64,000 nt of DNA from Argopecten irradians. Its lineage: Eukaryota; Mollusca; Bivalvia; Pectinida; Pectinidae. A model generated the notes under the pieces. That model worked only from the letters and a program-made list of their open reading frames with translations, was not told the DNA's origin and made no database searches. A program made the position numbers and the translations under genes. Where the stretch lies: positions 31,551,604 to 31,615,603 of the forward strand of contig NC_091138.1 of NCBI RefSeq assembly GCF_041381155.1. Direction: 5' to 3'. Below, one piece after another: positions 25,053 through 37,000 of this stretch (positions are counted from its first letter, which is position 1; every line of letters starts with the position of its first letter).

Positions 25053-25859
25053 TATATATAATTATAATGTTCAATATTTGCTGGTATTGACAGGTATTCA
25101 CAATAGCAAACTTGATTTTCTAAGTAAATTGTATTTAATCTCTTCTTAGGAGGTTCATTCGGATCTGTACCAGAAGTATGACTACGGATCACCCGAGCTG
25201 AACATGGCGAAATATAATCAGGAAGGGATTAAGTAGATTGACATCATGTTCAAACTTTTAAGAGTGCGCCAAAAGTTTACCGTATATTGGGTTGTTCAGT
25301 AAACCAAACTTTGTTAGGGTTACATCATCCTCGATACGATCACTGTCGTCACATTCACACACGACAGTTATAAAAGATAAAAGCCTCATTTATATTTCAC
25401 TTTATCAGCCAATCAAAACACGTGTATACTGTTACACCGTGCATGGTATGCATCTGTTCAAGGTTGTAATTCAAGTTACAATGTTGGACGTCTTGTGTTT
25501 TTCAGACCACGCCACCACAGTACGTTGTCCAAAACATCAAGACACCTGTAGCTTTATATATCGGGAGCAAGGATTGGCTGGCTAATCCGACTGACGTCCC
25601 TTTCCTCGTGGACAACCTACCAAATATTATCCGAAAGAGGACATTCCCGGAATGGGACCATGTAGACTTCATACTAGCTATGGACGCTCCTAAATTATTA
25701 TACCCGGAAGTGCTTCAGCTGATCAAAGACTCACATGCAAATAAATGAATTATTTTAATGTCTGCTATAAATGTTTTGTTTTACTGTTGAAGATGAACTA
25801 GCATTATATCGCTATTCTATAGTAGCTAGGGAGTTTATTTGTCTCAATTTCTCCTACCA

Positions 25860-27205
25860 GCCCTCCATCTATGGGTCATGGTGACGGAGTCGTTAGAGCA
25901 TCATACATTCTTCCATCCACCCTCCATCCCTGGGTCGTGGTGGCTGAATCGTTCAGGTATCAGATATTATTCCACCAGCCCTCCATCCCTGGGTCATGGT
26001 GACTGAGTCGTCAATGTGTCTGACATTCTTCCATCCACCCTCCATCCCTGGGTCATGGTGACGGAGTCGTTACAGCATCATACATTCTTCCATCCACCCT
26101 CCATCCCTGGGTCGTGGTGGCTGAATCATTCAAGTATCAGACATTATTCCTGCCACCTTCCATCCCTTGGTCATACTGACCGAATAGTTAAAATTTCAGA
26201 TATTCTTCCATCCACCATCCATCCATGGGTCATGATAACTGAATCGTTACAGTATCAGACATTCTTCCACCCGCCCTTCATGTCTGGGTCATGGTGATTG
26301 AATCGTTATGGTATCTGACATTCTTCCAATCGCCTTCCATGTTTCGGTCATGGTGGCTGAATCGTTACAATACCAGGCATTCTTCGACCCGTCCTCCATC
26401 GCTGAGTCACGGTTGCCGCCAAGTCGCAATAGTATCAGACATTCTTCCACACACCCCATTCCTGGGTCATGGTGACTGAATTGTTACGGCATCAGACATT
26501 CTTCCACCCGCCCTCCATCCCTGAGTCATAATGAGTGTTTTATTACGGTATCAGACATTCTTCCACCCGACCTCCATCCCCAAATGAATATTTATTACTG
26601 ACATTCTTCACCGTCATCCCTAATAAGTGATTTATTACGGTATCAGACATTCTTCCACCCGCCCTCCATCCCTGAGTCAAAATGAAATGATTTATTACGT
26701 TATCAGACATTCTTCCCCCGACCTCCATCCCTGAGTCATAATGAGTGATTTATTACGGTATCAGACATTCTTCCACCCGCCCTCCATTCCTGAGTCAAAA
26801 TGAAATGATTTATTACGTTATCAGACATTCTTCCACCCGACCTCCATCCCTAAGTCATAGTGACTGAATCATGACTATATCGAACAATATTCCACCCGCC
26901 CTCCATTCCTGGGTCATAATGACTGAATCACGACAGTGTCAGATATTCTTCCACCCGTCTTCCATCTCTGGGTCTTGGTGACTGAATCGTTACGGTATCT
27001 GACATTCTTCCAGCCGCCCCCTCCCCATTTCTTGGTCATGGTGGCTATTAGTTACCGTACCAGACATTCATCGACCCATCTCTGAGTCATGGTAACTGAA
27101 TCATGACAGTATCAAATAATCTTCCACCCGTCCTTCATCCCCGAGTCATGGTCACGGAGTCGTTAAAGTGTCTGACATTCTTCTACAATCCTCCACCTCT
27201 GGGCC
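25860..27205. repeat. 59-bp minisatellite, about 22 units
   Basis: Unit: CTCCATCCCTGGGTCATGGT, GACTGAATCGTTACGGTATC, AGACATTCTTCCACCCGCC. Around 26540-26830 a variant with TGAGTCATAATGAGTGATTT is itself repeated, a higher-order pattern. It starts about 110 bp after the lipase pseudogene stop. Confidence 0.9.
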
Positions 27206-28090
27206 ATATGTATAGGGACTGGGTTAAGGCATTTAACTGTTAGGTGGTCAATCAACCTCTAGATGGGCCAGTATGATCAGACTAAAAGGACCGACAAAAT
27301 ATTTTTGCCATTACCTTCCAGACGATAGCTGGTAATGGCGGATGTCAATTTTTTTTAGGTTTAGGGAAACTGAAATCTTACATGGGTTGTGTACCCCTGT
27401 ATACATTACAATAGATACATATATATTACCGTATATATAATAAATAAATGTTAAATATCATTGTGATGAATTTAAATCTTAAAAAAACTAAAACAAATCT
27501 ACGATCGATCTCCTAGCTTCCGCTGTTTTTCCTGAGATGTTTTATATGTATATATATATTTATGAACACACAATATCTCGGAAAAGTAGCTGTAATTTGT
27601 CGCAGAAAAAAATGTAATACGAAAATTACAATGTCTATGTGGGACGTTTAAACACTAATTACACTTACTACATGTATTTAGAAAATGCATGCACGCGTGC
27701 AAACAGTATTTCTTCACGTGAATTCCATGCATGTATTTAGAAATCGAAAATACATGCACACGTGCAGACAGTATTTCTTCACGTGAATTCCATGTGAATT
27801 TCACGTGAAATACCTGTGAAGAAATATTGCCAGTGTAGTAATTTGGAATTTTAATTGCTTCCAGTCAAAACTTATGAAAATGGTGTGAATACGTTTGATC
27901 ATTTTAATTGCTTCCAGTCAAAACTTATGAAAATGGTGTGAATATGTTTGATCATCAAAACAGTAACAAAACTGATGCTAGAAAAGTCAGACCATTAGCC
28001 GAGTATCTGCACTTTAAGCCCAATCGACATAAACGTAAATCAAGTTGATAAAACAACAGTGAGAACAGGCCATGTGTGTGGTAGATAACA
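27206..28090. other. intergenic region with small tandem duplications
   Basis: Two near-identical segments with TGCACRCGTGC and ATTTCTTCACGTGAATTCCA lie at about 27685-27730 and 27747-27795, and a 53-bp tandem pair starts at 27849 and 27902. No gene is seen. The last 100 bp resemble the sequence upstream of the lipase gene at 34047. Confidence 0.6.
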
Positions 28091-28099
28091 TGTACTACT

Positions 28100-28105
28100 T
28101 ATAAG
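28100..28105 (+). promoter_or_regulatory. possible TATA box of first tandem lipase
   Basis: TATAAG lies about 60 bp upstream of the ATG at 28163. The paralogue has TATAT at the same distance (33983). Confidence 0.35.
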
Positions 28106-28162
28106 ACAATGCACTGATCAAATCAGACCACCAGAGGACCACACGGAGGTTCCATCACAATC

Positions 28163-31100
28163 ATGGGGTTACTGCTACTAATCCTGGTTACTATGGTGAC
28201 TGCTGGTCATAGTACGTCCATACGACACCCTTCTCGAATCAAATACGACCCAGAGGTTTACATGAATGTTGTAAGTAGGTATCATTTTTGCTTGCATTGA
28301 GACTGTAAAATCTTATCAGTTCGACTGACCATTGTCCATATCATTCCAATCGGTAAGTGAGATGATAAGATTGCTCAACGTTATACTGTAATGATATAAA
28401 ACTTCTCATAAGTGTTCAAAAGGGAACCTAAGTTACAATGTTAATTTAATATTAACCGTCTGTGTTGGAGCAGAAACGGACAGAGACGGTTTATATTATG
28501 AATATTGTATAAAGGTATATAATATTTTTTTCGTTTTATAACTTATCAGTGAAAACTATATCTAAAATGCTGCATATGATCATCATCATTTCCATACTTT
28601 TCTCTTTTGAGGTCAAGATCCATTACCTCCAAACAGTTGCAATATCGGTTAAAAGATCAGTATCAGTTTACGACCCATGACACCCATGTAGCTGTCCTAA
28701 TTGTTCACAACCTCACAACACACGATCCTCACTTGCCATGATAATGGTCTATTTTTGAGATAATCACTTTGTTCATCCTCAGTCCTCACAAGATTTGTTT
28801 TCTTTCGCGTATGTAATGTTATCCTCGTCTTAAATGCCAATAAAACTAATGCTTGTTGGTGATTGTTGCAGAGCCAGTTGATTACCAGTAAAGGCTATCC
28901 ATGTCAGGAGCACCAAGTACCGACCGATGACGGTTTTATTCTCGGAGTACAGAGAATACCTCATGGCAAACTCGAGAACCAGAAAGGTACAACACTGTTT
29001 CACTATGTATCCATGACATCTGACTATTCAGTCATTAGCTTTCCCAGTATATTTTCCCTTAATAGATCAGCTCGTGGGTCTGTTCCAGCATGGACAAATG
29101 TCTATAGAGCCAAACACTCGTGGCTCAATTCCCTGGCTGCCCAGTCTTTTGTTTTCCGAGTATAGTATCCCAAGAAAGAGCAGCCCGTGGTCCTGTTGCA
29201 GCATCGTCCAATTCCCTGACTACACAGTCATAGTTTTCCTTTCCCCAGACAAGACCAGCCCATGGTCCTGTTGCAGCATCGTCTAATTCCCTGACTACAC
29301 AGTCATAGTTTTCCTTTCCCCAGACAAGAACAGCCCGTGGTCTTGCTGCAGCATAGTCTAATTCCCTGACTATTCAGCCATTTTTTTTCCAGTATATTAA
29401 CCCAAAGACAACCAGCCCGTGGTCCTATTGCAGCATGGCTTGCTCTCCTGCTCAGATTGCTGGGTTGATAACCTCGTGAACGAGAGTCTGGGGTTCCTAA
29501 TGGCGGACAACGGCTTTGACGTTTGGTTGGGAAACAGTCGTGGAAACACTTACTCGCGGAAACATAAAACACTCAGCCCAAAGGACCCCAAGTTCTGGGA
29601 ATGGAGGTATGTACAATATCCAATCCACTTCATTATTTTTCGGTCGTGTCAGTTCTTACCATTTAACTGTCGTAGTGAGACTCATAGAATCAACGCAAGC
29701 TCTAAATGACGCAGTATTCTTTTTGCCTGCTGTATTAGTTGGGACGAGATGGCTTTGCATGACTTACCGGCCATGGTTGACTACATTCTGAATGTGACCA
29801 ATCGGAAGCAAATTTACTACTTAGGGCACTCACAAGGTACACAGATCGCTTTCTCCGGCCTTGGTCAGTCCTGGAACACAGATAAAGTGAAGATGTTTTT
29901 CGCGTTAGCACCTGTTACTACTCTCGGTGGTATTATCAGCCCTATCCGACTCCTGGCCCCCTTGGCTGAGCAAATACAGGTAAACATTGATGTGGTATAT
30001 TGTGTAGCATGAGTGAGTGCTTGACCAATATAGATGTGCGTGTGAATTATTGTATAGCTGTACAATTTTCATATCGTTTAGAAATATAACTTACTCGTTA
30101 TAACTTTATTATTTCTTTATTAACCTCCAAAATAATTTTTTTAACAATCTATGATGATGCTAAACTTTGCATAATGAATATAACCCTTCGTTTTACCGCC
30201 ACATTTTGTCCAGCGCCGATTATGGCGGTATAAAGGGAGTAGTGGTGCAACGGAATTTACATTAGTAATAATTTGAAGAAACATGATGTCTATTGAATAT
30301 TTGTACAATTTTTCAGACCCTTTATGAGATATTTGGAAAAGGTGAGTTTTTGCCCAGCACAGACTTCATAAAGTGGCTTGGCCGGACATCTTGTAGCAAA
30401 TCTGGGATAGACTTCCTTTGTGAAAACGTATTTTTCGTCCTTGGCGGTTACGACTTCAAACATTTAAACGAAGTACGTATTTAATTGGGAAATATTTTTT
30501 TCTAAAGGCATCATACTTCATTACCAGTTCCATGCATCACTAATTAGAATGCATCACATGTGAATTTTCAATATATAATCCAAAGAAACACATATCTCGC
30601 CTGTAAGATATTAATAGTGGTAAATTGTGTTACAGAGTCGAATTCCTGTGTATGTAGCTAGTCATCCGGCCGGCACTTCAGTACAGAACATTATCCACTA
30701 CGCTCAGGTCTGTTTGCATATTCATACATACATCAACCAGACGCACTTTTTATTGAACTATATTGAATAATGTAATTTCATGTTTCGCCATGTAGGTACA
30801 ATGTACATGTAATATTTACCTCTACTTAAATGTATAAAAGGTCCATATTTTCCATTTTCAAAAAAGCAATGATAACATCTATTATAAAATTTATAATGAT
30901 GACCGAGGAACGGAGCCCTGAAGAACTCCACATTTGGACAATATAGTGTGGGATCACAGGCACAATATTCCCTGCGTTTCTAAAAAAGCGAAGAGAGATA
31001 AGCATTTTCGCTTGACTTTAATATCCAGTCAATAAGAATCTTGGATTGTCTATTTCCTGATAAAGTTGTCCATTTTAATGACAATTCTTTCGGAAAGAAA

Positions 31101-32139
31101 AAATTACGTGATACATAACGGTGATAACGTTATTAAAAAGAAATGTATGGTTGCATGAATTGACACACACTTCTGTTTAAGAAAAAAATCTCTCCATTCT
31201 AGTCTGTCCGTCATAACCAGTTCTTGATGTTCGACTTTGGTTCCGAGCAGGCAAACCTCGACCATTATAACCAGGTAGACATAAGATTTTATCAGTATAT
31301 ATATATATATATATTTCTGTAAAGCACTTTTCATAAAGATAAAATGAACACACACACACAATAAAACAACAATTTAGACTATTGGCTGTAGGCATGTTTC
31401 AACTGCAAGCTGCGAACCGTTTTACTCTCGGTTGGCATTAAGCCTTTGATAAATGATATCAAATATTCTATTAGGTGATAGCACTTTGGAATTCGCCGAT
31501 CCAATAGCGATAAAGTTACAAAGTTTCAATCCGTAATGGCTTACTTTTTGCCACATAGACTACAATTATTGTAATGATAAATGAGTGAATAAAGGGAAAC
31601 ATGATGTAGTAATATCTTATAAATGAATGAGAGTGTTTATAGAGACTTTTTTTTATCACATTGACTAAATGTTTGAAGCGGAAATTCAAATGACCATTTG
31701 AATCTAAAATATGGTTTACTGTGAAATAGTGGGTTATTTTGAACTAGAAAACATGTAAATATAACAATTAAAGGATTGTAGATTGCAATAATTGGAGATA
31801 TAAATGCAATCTGAAAGACAGATAAATACTTATATATATTGCTTTAGTCATACCTGTGATTTTGAAGTTTGCGTTTTCTTGCAGACGACACCGCCCGCAT
31901 GGAATGCGTCCCTTGTGACGACTCCAACCGTTGTATACTCCGGCTCAAAGGACTGGTTAGCTGACCCAACTGATGTTCAAACCCTCCTCCCCAAAATTAC
32001 AAACTTAGTAGCCTCAAAAGTCATAGACGGATGGGAGCATCTGGACTTCCTATGGGCAATGGATGCACCCCAGCAAGCGTACAATGACGTTATTAGACTT
32101 ATCCATGAACAGGAAGCAGTCGATCAAAACTCGACATAG
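28163..32139 (+). CDS. acid lipase-like gene, tandem copy 1 (in-frame stop in exon 3)
   Basis: Eight exons: 28163-28270, 28872-28986, 29393-29606, 29739-29979, 30317-30472, 30636-30707, 31203-31274 and 31885-32139. The total is 1233 nt, identical in every exon length and phase to the neighbour at 34047. The product is a lysosomal/gastric acid lipase family member: signal peptide [49 protein letters not shown], nucleophile [16 protein letters not shown] with WLGRTSCS in the lid/cap, [15 protein letters not shown], and the [10 protein letters not shown] aspartate and [11 protein letters not shown] histidine. TAA at 29398-29400 falls in frame four codons into exon 3, where the sister gene has TAC (VYYP). 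With the neighbouring acceptor this truncates the protein before the active site. It is therefore a young pseudogene, a null allele or a base error; everything else is intact. Intron 2 holds four decoy copies of the exon 3 start. AATAAA follows at 32220. Confidence 0.85.
29060..29392 (+). repeat. four tandem copies of the exon 3 start in intron 2
   Basis: Copies centred at 29078, 29186, 29260 and 29334 each carry the exon 3 coding start (CCCGTGGTCCTGTTGCAGCA), followed by an ATTCCCTGACTACACAGTCA-type spacer and a pyrimidine-rich CCCCAG acceptor. The true exon 3 follows at 29393. Confidence 0.8.
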
Positions 32140-32277
32140 ATCCTCGCTTCACTGAATTAATAAGTACTATCAATAGCACTTCCAATTATATGCTTACGAT
32201 GCATGTCATTATTGAACAAAATAAACACCACGTGACCAGAAGCCATCATGAAGTGTGTTTTATCCCAGAGGGTTCTT

Positions 32278-32692
32278 AGCGCCCCGAGGGAAAGAGGGAA
32301 TAATCGTTTGCTTTCTCATCTTTCCATTTACTATCAAAATCCAATTAGGTCACGTGCCGGTCATCTTGTCTTCCAATCGGTCGTCCCAAAATTAAATCCA
32401 ATGCGTAAGGCACGAAGGGGCGCTTATGAAATTTCAGAAACCCTTCCGTATTTTCTGAGAACTAATGCTTACACCAATGGAAACATATACTTCAACTGTC
32501 AAATATCAAGATGACTGTCGGTCGGGCATCTTGTTGACATATCAGTCCCAAAATTTCGTATAACTATAGAGCACAGATACCTACATATGACATTTGAGGG
32601 AGATCCCTTTAGTAGTTTTGATTAAATAAGTATGGACTGCAGACCACAAGGCGACTTGAACAGCCCACCATCCGATGCTTGTGGGCTAATAA
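32278..32692. mobile_element. hairpin-ended tandem-repeat element, short copy downstream of lipase copy 1
   Basis: Two eroded units (TCTTGTTGACATATCAGTCC, GAGGGAGATCCCTTTAGTAG) end with GCGACTTGAACAGCCCACCA and the GATGCTTGTGGGC hairpin. This is the same terminus as at 13195 in the opposite orientation. Its flank TACGTAGACTGTT matches the flank of the copy at 41990, so it predates the lipase duplication. Confidence 0.6.
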
Positions 32693-33359
32693 AAATCATG
32701 TACGTAGACTGTTTTGCGTTTATGCGATAAATCTGCAATGACATTACAATTGGATCTAGCTTGAACTCTTTTGCAAATCGGTGCAACATCTATAGCCACA
32801 ACCAGTGTTCTCTCTTAAAGTATTTTTCTCGGGACCAGCTGACCCTAAAAGTAACTGGTCCTGACTGAAAGTTACTAGTCCTTAAATAGATAATTTTTCC
32901 TTGTGGTTTATATAATTACTAGCAAAGCACTTCATGTAGTTATGCGAACAAAAGGTATCTGCATATCATGATGAGTATCGCACACTCTCAACAAAGTTGA
33001 AAACCAGAATATTACAAAAAAAATATTTTGTAGATTGATCTTCAAATTTTTCTACAATTCTACTTTTTTTGTATATCCTTTATCTGCACCAAAAAGAAGC
33101 CTGCCAAAGGACCAACTACATAGGAAAAAATGTCTAACCGACTATAAAATCACCGATCACGGGCAGACGAACAGGCTTTAATTTCGAAAGCTGACCCCAA
33201 CATCTTATACTTATGTTGAATTGTAAAACTAACAAAAGCATCCTCTTGGTCAGATATTGACCTACTAGTTTTTGAAATCAGTTACCTAGAGTGAAGGTAA
33301 ATGCTATTTTTAAAATACATTTTGTATCATATCCCTTTCCAGCGTGTTAGATGATTATC

Positions 33360-33692
33360 ATGTCTAGGGTATCCAATATAATGACAGATTTTGACCCCCT
33401 CACGTATGAAATTTGATAGAGATCTCCTTAGTAATTTCCGAGAAATGGCGGCAACAAAATTCAACTATCAAAATCCAAAACGGCTGCCTGGCGGCCATCT
33501 TTTTGACCGATCAGTCCTCAAAATGCAATATGCACATCTAGCTATAGGTTCATATGAAACCTGACTACATATGAAATTTGAGAAATATTCCTTTTTCGAT
33601 ACTTTCTTAGAAATTGTGGTTAATCATATGGATGGATAGATTAAAGGCGATTTTAAAAGCCCCGCCATCTGATGGTGGTGGGCTAAAAACTT
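33360..33692. mobile_element. hairpin-ended tandem-repeat element, second short copy
   Basis: Contains AACTATCAAAATCCAAAACG, CTGCCTGGCGGCCATCTT and a terminal CCCGCCATCTGATGGTGGTG hairpin. Its left part and flanks correspond to 42490-42700, the same insertion in the duplicated unit. Confidence 0.6.
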
Positions 33693-33982
33693 CTTGTTTG
33701 TTTTCATGTAATTACCAATCAATGAGTACATTTGACCAGCATCTGGTAAGTTGTTACATGTAAGAATATTGAACTTGTCATTATGTTAGTTTCGAAATAT
33801 CTGAGCCTGGTTGGTTTGATCATAAAATCAGTTACAAATGCTCGTAATGTTTGCAGTGCGTGGAACTTCCGTACGACAAATCAAGCATTTGTGTTATATG
33901 CCTCACCGATATAAATAAAGTTGACAAAAATAATGTCAACAGTGAGAACTGGACACGTGTGTCGTAGATAACGAGTTCTACT

Positions 33983-33987
33983 TATAT
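33983..33987 (+). promoter_or_regulatory. possible TATA element of second tandem lipase
   Basis: TATAT about 60 bp before the ATG at 34047, in sequence alignable with the region before 28163 (GACCACCAGAGGAC shared). Confidence 0.3.
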
Positions 33988-34046
33988 CTCCAAAGCTCTG
34001 GTCAAATTAGACCACCAGAGGACTAAACTGAAGTTCCATCGCTATC

Positions 34047-37000
34047 ATGGCGTTACTGCTACTCCTCCTGGTTGCTATGGTGACTTCTGGTCATAGTACG
34101 TCCATAAGACATCCTTCCGGAATCAAATATGATCCGGAGGTCTACATGAATGTTGTAAGTAGGTATTATATTCGCTTGTATTTAGACAGGAAACCTTGTC
34201 AGTTCGACTGGTGTTCATAACTGTCCAATCGGTTAGTGAGACGATATGATGGCATAACGTTATACTATAATGGTAAATATTATGATTTTATTTCATAACT
34301 GAATACTTTCTTTGAGGTAAAAAACCATTACCTCCTAACGGCTGCAACATTGGTTTGCATACTATGGCCTATTGACGGTTGCAATGTCAGTATCAGTTTA
34401 CGATCCATGATATCCATTCATACACACGATCCTCACTTACCGTGCGTTCCATTTGCAGTTGTATCGATACGAATCTGCTGTATCTAAAATGGAATGCGCT
34501 GTACCAGCAGAACTGTACCGGTACAAATGGTTCGTTTTCAGAAGCGTACCACTTGTATCCAAGAATGTTTTCTTTGTTGAACACAAGGCAGAGTATATTC
34601 ATATCCGATAAAATTATATGGATTGTTTATTTCAATATATGCCGAAACTATTTAGGTATTATTTTATATCCATTTCATTGTTAACACCGAAAATACTTAG
34701 CTTTTATATTCGAATCGTATCTTTCATATGGGTGCCGCCATCATGGAAAAATCCAAACGCGTTCCATAAGGCGGTGCCGTATCACTTTAGTACAACTGGT
34801 AAGAATCCGCAAATGGAATGAACGATTAATGTCACTTGCAATATTTAGGCGACCATGATAATGGTCTCTCTTTTTGAGATAATCACTTTTGTGCCTCCTC
34901 ACAACAACTTTTGTTTTCTTTCGCGTATGTAAATGACAATGAAACCTATGCCTGGTAGCAATTTTAATAGACGCCCATATAACTTGTTTGTTGCAGAGCC
35001 AGTTGATTACCAGTAAAGGCTATCCATGCGAGGAGCACGAAGTACCGACCGATGACGGTTTTATCCTTGGAGTACAGAGAATATCTCATGGCAAACTCGA
35101 GAACCAGAAAGGTACAATACTGTTTCATTGTGTAACCATGCCAACTACATCGCAACAAAGACAGTGACTCATGTCCTTACTGCGTACAGATATGTACGTT
35201 ATTGTTTGAAAACTAACCCAATGCTATCAATGTGGTCGAATTGTTCTTATTATAGATGTTTCTCTGGTAAATATATGTAATACTATGTCAGACTTTTTTT
35301 CAATAACCATTCGTCAATTACATTTTAGTACTGCAAGATATGGATTTTTTGCTCTGCGTATCTGCCGTTAGGTGTTTTTTTGTGACTATCACCGTTTTTT
35401 TCCGTCGTCAGACATGCCCCACGTCCAACATCAACGTGTTGTTATGCAGTAAATGTTAGGAAATGAACACTAGCTTTATGTTAGTGAAATGAATTTTTTA
35501 TTAATCTGGTATGTCCGTGGTCCTGTTGCAGCATCATCTCATTCCCTGACTACTTGGTCCAATGTCTATGAAGCCAAAAGCCTGAAGTACAATTCCCTGG
35601 CTACCCAGTCTTTTGTCTTCCCAGTATGTTACCCTAAAAAGATCAGCCCGTGGGTCTACAGCAGCACGGTCTAATTTTCAGTCGTTTGCCTTCCCAGTAT
35701 ACTTTCCCAAAGAAGACCAGTCCGTGGTCCTGCTGCGGCATAGTCTAATAACCTGACTATACCGACATTTTTTCCTTCCCAGTATACTACCCCACAGGAG
35801 ACCAGCTCGTGGTCCTGCTACAGCATCGTTTAATTCCCTGACTAAACCGTCATTTTTCTTCCCATTATACTATCCCAAAGAAGACCATCCCGTAGTCCTC
35901 CTGCAGCAAAGTCTAATTTCCTGACTATACCGTCATATTTCCTTTCCAGTATACTATCCAAAAAAAGACCAGTCCGTGGTCCTGCTGCGGCATAGTCTGA
36001 TATCCTGACTATATCGTCAGTTTTCCTTCCCAGTATACTATCCCAAAGAAGACCATCCCGTAGTCCTCCTGCAGCAGTCTAATTTCCTGACTATACCGTC
36101 ATTTTTCCTTTCCAGTATACTATCCCAAAGAAGAACAGTCCGTGGTCCTGCTGCAGCATCGTCTAATTCCCTGACTAAACCGTCATTTTTCCTTTCCAGT
36201 ATACTATCCCAAAGAAGAACAGTCCGTGGTCCTGCTGCAGCATCGTCTAATTCCCTGACTAATCCGTCATTTTTTTCTTCCAAGTATACTATCCCAAAGA
36301 AGACCAGCTCGTGGTCCTGCTGCAGCATTGTCACATTCCCTGACTATTTGGTCCAATGTCTATAAAGCCAAACCACTGAGGTACAAGTCTTTTGTCTTCC
36401 CAGTATGTTACCCTAAAAAGATCAGTCCGTGGGTATACAGCAGCGCGGTCTAATTTTCAGTCATTTGCCTTCCCAGTATATTTTCCCAAAGAAGACCAGT
36501 CCATGGTCCTGCTGCAGCATAGTCTAATACCCTGACTATACCGTCATTTTTTCCTTCCGTGACTACTACCCCAAAGAAGACCAGCTCGTGGTCCTGCTGC
36601 AGCATAGTCTAATAACCTGACTATACCGTCATTTTTTCCTTCCGTGACTACTACCCCAAAGAAGACCAGCTCGGGGTCCTGCTGCAGCATCGTTTAATTC
36701 CCTGACTTAACCGTCATTTTTCTTCCCAGTATACTATCCCAAAGAAGACCATCCCATAGTCCTCCTGCAGCATAGTCTAATTTCCTGACTGTACCGTCAT
36801 TTTTCCTTTCCAGTATACTATCCCAAAGAAGACCAGTCCGTGGTCCTGCTGCAGCATCGTCTAATTTCCTGACTATACCGTTATTTTTCTTCCAAGTATA
36901 CTATCCCAAAGAAGACCAGTCCATGGTCCTGCTGCAGCATAGTTTAATTTTCTGACTATGCCGTCATTTTTCCTTTCAGATATACTATCCTAAAGACCAG

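Larger units (their letters stand above)
15691..25748 (+). pseudogene. acid lipase-like pseudogene (LIPA/LIPF family), interrupted by transposons
   Basis: Eight exons line up with the sister genes at 28163 and 34047: 15691-15902, 19904-20018, 20200-20400, 20971-22194, 22751-22903, 23273-23344, 25150-25221 and 25506-25748. Family marks include a signal peptide (MEFLFWVLIFCTAVQT), VDPQIYM, IPHGR, QHGL, NSRGNVY, the nucleophile motif GHSHGT, EGTSVQNMVHY, the GSKDWLANP aspartate and the WDHVDF histidine. Lesions seen: a 114-bp hAT MITE inside exon 1; exon 1 and exon 7 ending at AT and GA where the sister genes have GT donors; a one-base frameshift in exon 3 after QHGLNAGS; and a 1-kb foldback element splitting exon 4. 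Without the MITE and one target copy, exon 1 is exactly 30 codons in phase 0, matching the phase of exon 2. A Tc1 copy sits in intron 6. The intact enzyme would hydrolyse triacylglycerols or cholesteryl esters. Exon 1 assignment is inference; the other exons are firm. Confidence 0.85.

Noticed and set aside
25860-27205. Coding repeat after the lipase pseudogene
   Set aside because: The 59-bp unit is not a multiple of three and contains stops in most frames; it is a minisatellite.
36038-36334. Minus-strand repeat protein with [20 protein letters not shown] units
   Set aside because: Antisense reading of the exon 3-start array of the lipase gene.
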